A stretch of 64,000 nt of DNA. Source: Himantopus leucocephalus (taxonomy: Eukaryota; Chordata; Aves; Charadriiformes; Recurvirostridae). The position numbers were made by a program, and so were the translations under genes. Every line of letters begins with the position of its first letter. Position 1 is the first letter of the stretch. A model generated the notes under the pieces. It was not told where the DNA came from. It ran no database searches and worked only from the letters and a program-made list of their open reading frames with translations. Shown here one piece after another: positions 59,171 to 64,000 of the stretch. The stretch is from the NCBI GenBank assembly GCA_003993805.1, contig RSEF01000020.1, positions 1,954,572-2,018,571 of the forward strand, in the 5' to 3' direction.

Positions 59171-61189
59171 AGGGGACGCCAAGATGTGCTGCAGACACGA
59201 GATGCGAGCGTGTTTCGGATACCACTGCTGGAGTTGGACCTGGTGGCATCACCCAGACCCAGCCATCGTGTCCCCAGCCCCGTGGCCCCGCAGACCTCCA
59301 GGTGACCCGATCGCATCCTCCCGGCGTTAGCCTGAAGTTGTCACTCCGTAGGAAAACTCCCCCACTTTCTCCAGCTCAACTTTGGCCGACCTCATCAGCG
59401 AACTGAACTAATGGAAGGAAATGAAGTCAGAAAAGAGCCCGACAGCCCTTCCCGACGAGGCAACCGCTGTCAAAGCTCGTCCGTCGCATCACCCAGCCCC
59501 AGCCCCTGCAACGAGCTGCAGGTTCCCCGTTCGACTTTGGCATCGCCGATGCATTGCTTACCGCTCGCTAGCACGTTTTAAATCACCCTAACCGCAAGCC
59601 CCGACATACATTGTCAGCAGTTTAAATGCAAAGAGGTTTAGATTTCAAAAGAAAGAGGTATTCAACATGAATCCTCACTCAAATACACTATTTTTTCCAG
59701 CACAGGCACTCTGGAAACGCTGAGCAGCCCAGGCTGGGTGCAGCCTTTCACTGGTGCTGAGCATCCTATAGCTCGTGCGGTTTGGTGCGCTCAGCTTGGC
59801 TGGAACATCACTTTTGGGGTGTCGTCTGTTTAATCAGCCCCCATCACCCCACCCCACCCCCCCCGTTGCCCGTGGAGGGGCCCCACTTGCAGCCGTGCTG
59901 GCGTCGTTGTTGGTTTTTATTTTACAGGGGTAATAGAGCCTACCCACATCCTCCCGGCCCCCGCCCGCCCTGGCTCCCACCCACGCGCTGCCAGCATTAA
60001 TGGGTTTACTTTGCCGTGCCTGGCAGGTAACGGCCTCCGAAAGCGGGTGTCACTTTGTCGTCCCAAGCCGGCAGCTGTGCGGCGGGCGAGGAGCAGGTGG
60101 CAGCCCCACGTCCCCTCCTGCGGGGCGCGATGCTCCTGGGATCGGTGTGTCCTAGAGTGCCGGATTCGGGATCCCTGGCTTCGCTCCGAGCCCGGACGCA
60201 TCCCCGGCCCCAACCAGCTCCCCGTGCCCCTTCTCTACCCTTCCAAGGGAGGTTGAAAAATGCACTGAGAATATGCCAGGGGGAGCAGAAAATCCAAGGT
60301 AGGAGCCAGTTGAGCACTGGGATGGGCACACGGGTGGCTGTGAGTGTGACCCCTGCATGGCCACGCCAGCCCAAAACCCTCGGTGAGCTGCCGGGTGGGA
60401 CGAGTGGACCCGCAGCCGGAGCTGGGATGCAGGAGGGGATTAGCACCACAGCGGACTGGGAAGAGCCGTCCCCAGCTGGGAGGAAGAGGGTGAAAGCATA
60501 GAGCCAGGGATGAAGCCGAGGAGGTGCGTTAGGAGCCGAGGGGGGAAATAAAATGAAACGGTGGGTGAGGGCAGAAGTGGCGAGCTGCAAGATGCACCTA
60601 AAGTTCCTTCTGCTTCAGACATCTGCAAAAAATATCCTATTAAAACCGAAATTGGGCTCCTACCCCGCCTCCACTCATCCCCTATTTACTGAGATCCCGA
60701 ACACCTCCAGGGCGGCAGCTGACTTCTGCTTTGTGTCTGTGTTAGGCACACACGTCCCGTTGCTGGAAAATGATAAAACAATGATAAAAACACCATAGCA
60801 AACCCCAGAAAAGTGCTGGGTGTGCACATGAGGATGGAGACGGCCACGAGGTCTCTTCACGGAGGAGCGGGGGCTCTCCAGGGGTGTGCAGCAAGCCCCC
60901 ATCCCCGAGCCTGGCTGTGCTGCGATGGGGACTTTGGTCACGATTTGCAAAACCTTAGAGAAATTATGGGATTTACCCCATAGGTGCAGGTCTGGAAATG
61001 GAGCGCAGCGGCGATGCTGCCGCCCAAGCAGCGTTTCCCACCACGGGACGGCCCTTCTGCCTCCCCAGAGCCCCTCTGGATAAGGGTCCGCTCCGAGCAT
61101 CCCCAAACCCTTCGTCCTCCAGCCCATCTGCCGCTCGAATCCCCGCTCCCCGGCTGCGCCGTCGGGGCGGCTCCCGCTCCTCATTAGAG
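59171..61189. other. GC-rich non-coding DNA
   Basis: No gene recognised. CpG density is raised around 60010-60200. Long frames on both strands here (for example 60006-60590 minus) lack recognisable domains. Confidence 0.45.
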
Positions 61190-61515
61190 GTCACAGCCCC
61201 TGAGCAAAGATTAATCTGGCGCTTGTGCGAATTTATTTGCTTGAAAAGAGAGGGACCAGCTCCGACCTCGCAGTCTGGAGACTGGTGGGGAGTTTAGTGT
61301 CCCCTGAGCTGTCAAGCCAATTCCCTGCAGTACCAAGCTGTTGTTCTTGGCATCTGCTAGGCAGAAAGACTATGAAACACCCCAAATATCTGTTTGTTTT
61401 AAAAGGTAAATATTAATTTCAGGATGCTGTTTACATAACCAGACTCTTCGAGCTTGAAGTCATTGCCTTTTGCTAGTTGTCACATGGTATTAGTGTGTAT
61501 TTAACATTTATTTAA
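61190..61515. promoter_or_regulatory. Candidate conserved regulatory element
   Basis: Unique AT-rich sequence (gcaaagattaatctggcgct, aggtaaatattaatttcagg, gctgtttacataacca). It includes a forkhead-like tgtttac and a gattaatc bicoid/OTX-like palindrome. Motif evidence only. Confidence 0.3.
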
Positions 61516-64000
61516 CTCTACTTGGTCCTGCTTGTGCCAGATGGCAGGCAGCCTGCGTGGCTGGGCACGGGCTTAGCCGACTGCTGCTCTGAAGGAAGAA
61601 AAGGGGGTGGTTTGAGACTGCAAAGGTAAAAGTTCGAGCAGTTTTGTGGCTGCAGATCCCCCGAAAGACACCGAAGCACACTGCGGCTCTGGCATCCCCG
61701 AAGCTGGGTGGCGTGCCTGCCCCCAAGAGCGCGGCAGAACCCAAAAGCAAGACAACCTGGGGAGCATCATCCCCTGAGAAATCCAAACCAGTGCAAGGGC
61801 TGGGCTTTCCTCGGCTCTTGCCGTGCATCAGAGCCAGGGCAGGGTCTGACAACTTGCCTTTGACTCGTTGGCTTTGCATCACCTTGGCCGGATCCTGCCT
61901 GGCACTGAGCTCCTCACCGCATACGGGAGCAGGTCCCAGGACCCTGGCAGGGCGCCGTCCCCGCAGAGGCCGTCACGGTTTGCATGGACTGGGTGGGAAA
62001 CCCGGAGCTGAAACCCTGAGCTGCAGAAACCTGTGGGTGCCCGGCCAGCCGGTGACCTGGAGGAGCAGATGACACGGGAGAGGACGTGCTTGCTGTCTCC
62101 TGAGATCCTGAAGGGCGAGTTTCTTCATCTCAGCAAAGAGCTGAGAGATCTCGCAGGGCGATGCACATCCCTGACAGGCAGCCCTGACTACTGAATGCTC
62201 ACGTCTCTTTTCCACCCCTCCAGTCGTTTACTCTCCCAGCACAGGGCCTTTTTGACAGTGTCACTGTTTTCTCAAACAATAAAGAAATGCAGCCAGATGG
62301 CCTTTGGAAAACAAATATGATATTCAAAACAGAATCACCATCTTTATGGCTGCAGCAGGCACCCATCAGCTTGAATATACAAATGAGGAAGATCTGAGAT
62401 GGTTTCAGGGACAGGATTACAGTTTCTAAGCTGGGCTGGACACTTTCAGGTTCAAACATTCATGTTTGAAGAAAGGGACCTGCGTGATAAATAATGTCCC
62501 CAGATTTTATCATAGACTTATTGCCTGTTTAGGCTCGATAGCCGCTGGGCGCTCTGCCTCCCACGCGGTGAACAGGTCTCATCCCACCCCTCCTCTCCTC
62601 CAGCGGTTCTTGCTCCATGAGATCCCATTCTCCTCCCACTGGGCACGTCTGCCTCTCCAGGGAATGCTGACCTGCCCTCGTGCACTCGCATCGTGCCAGG
62701 AGAAACGCTGACCGCACACCAGGACTGACCTTGGGAAACTCCACCAAGCTCCAGACCTCCCCTTCCGGCACCATCTGCCCCGCTCTCCTTTCGCTCAGTT
62801 CTCGCCCGTTAATGATGCTTGTACTAAACTTTCCATTTTGCCTTGTTTTGAAAACCGGTTCCCAGCGAAGGAAGCAAGCAGGTTACTCTGCCATGACCTG
62901 CCTCGTGAGATAAACCCTTTATCTCATTTCCCACTTGTTTTTATGACAGTAATTACTCTTTCTTCAGCATTTTTAGAGCTACCCACGCCTGTGAGATGAG
63001 AGATTTCCAAGTGACGTTCCCTCTTGCTCTTGTGTTCGCTGTTCTTTGATCAGACCCATTAATCCTTGTCACCAGATTTGCCTCCCTGGCAGAGGAAATG
63101 GGAGGACTGAGCTGGTGTGGGACCTGGGAGGGGACAGCAAAGAGGGGAGGAAGAGGTAGGACACGGCTGAAGGAACTGAGCTGTGGGGAGCAAGAATGGG
63201 AATACATCCTTGCCCGAGAGAGCTTGTTCCAGCCGAGAGCCATGGTCACCAGCTGAGACCACCCCCGACCTGGGAGCCCTCAATCTCAGCATCCCGCTCA
63301 CTCCTTTTAACGTGAGTCCGCAGAGAGGAGAACAACCTTCAGCTGCTCTCAGCTACCTCACCAGCGGCAGCGACAGAGTCCAGGAGAGATACCTAAGCAC
63401 CTCAGACCTGCTGGTGACCCACCTCGCTCCATACCCTGCTGTACAGGGCCTCTCTTGAGGTGAGGGCTCACGCAAACCCACACTTTGGAAGAACAGGAGC
63501 AAGGTTGCAAAGTCCTGCTCCCAGAGACCGAACTTCCCACCTACAGCCACCTTTGTCATCTCGATGGACAGATTTTATTCAGAGAGGGACTCCAGGCCAT
63601 GCAATGAAGGAGGTTTCCTCTGGTAGGACCTTTGCAGGAGCTTGAGCAGAAGGTGGAAGGAGCACAGTGAGTGAAAGAGGATCAAACCCAGAAGGGTGCT
63701 TTACATCAGTGCTCGGGTATGGGTGAGGATGCGACAGGACAGCAAACAGAGCTGGAAAAAACCCATCTTCAGAGCGCAGCTCGCTCAGTGTGGCACGAGC
63801 TGTGGTGTGGGATGCCAGCAAACAAGCAGAGCAGACGCCAAGTACCTGCTCGTACAGCAAGCACCATTCCCCCATGCACCAAATAGAGAAGTACACCCTG
63901 GAAAAACACAGTCCATGACTTGACTGTCTGTCTAATATGCAATTAAATGTGTTAAAGATGATGGGAGCATTTCTTGACTTGTGGAGTGTGTGTATGAATA
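61516..64000. other. Non-coding DNA to window end
   Basis: No gene recognised. 62220-62480 and 62900-63060 are AT-leaning unique stretches (ttatgacagtaattactctt) that may be conserved. The rest is ordinary. No SNTA1 exon 1 is seen up to the window edge. Confidence 0.45.

Overview
This is vertebrate nuclear DNA, almost certainly from a bird. The main reason is several 5'-truncated CR1 retrotransposon copies with the avian 3' end (ggtcccttccaac...attctgtgattcta). An ERV-type LTR and compact GC-rich introns agree with this. The species cannot be told from the sequence. Most of the window is non-coding, and bacterial-style open frames here are chance frames in GC-rich DNA.

One protein-coding gene can be proven: alpha-1-syntrophin (SNTA1) on the minus strand, an adaptor of the dystrophin complex. 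Seven exons were located with splice sites and compatible phases: 44026-44211, 36745-36943, 36445-36652, 36247-36377, 34972-35168, 34704-34891 and 34326-34418 with the stop. Together they encode about 400 residues: the second half of the PDZ domain, the C-terminal half of the split PH1 domain, PH2 and the C-terminal syntrophin-unique domain. The first exon (start codon, PH1 N-terminal half, first part of PDZ) is not recognisable. It lies in the 100-N gap at 44441-44540 or beyond 64 kb. A single AATAAA on the minus strand at 33551-33556 marks a likely 3' end, giving a 3' UTR of about 0.8 kb.

Layout: 1-31.6 kb is non-coding with two CR1 fragments, simple repeats, a CpG-poor block (about 15.2-19.5 kb), GC-rich stretches and several AT-rich islands that look like conserved regulatory elements. 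A 16-G run leads into a 646-N gap (31592-32237). SNTA1 exons 8-3 are packed into 34.3-36.9 kb, with introns of 67-285 bp except intron 5. Intron 5 is almost wholly a minisatellite. Intron 2 is 7.1 kb. From 44.2 to 64 kb the sequence is SNTA1 intron 1 or 5' flank. It holds CR1 pieces, a tgctgca-based minisatellite, a probable ERV 3' LTR (54412-55084) and more AT-rich candidate regulatory islands.

Assembly quality matters here: three of the five isolated N bases are flanked by direct repeats, which suggests unmerged contig ends. I found no new biological system. The most interesting items are the intron 5 repeat with its unusual splice acceptor, the LTR, and the candidate regulatory islands.
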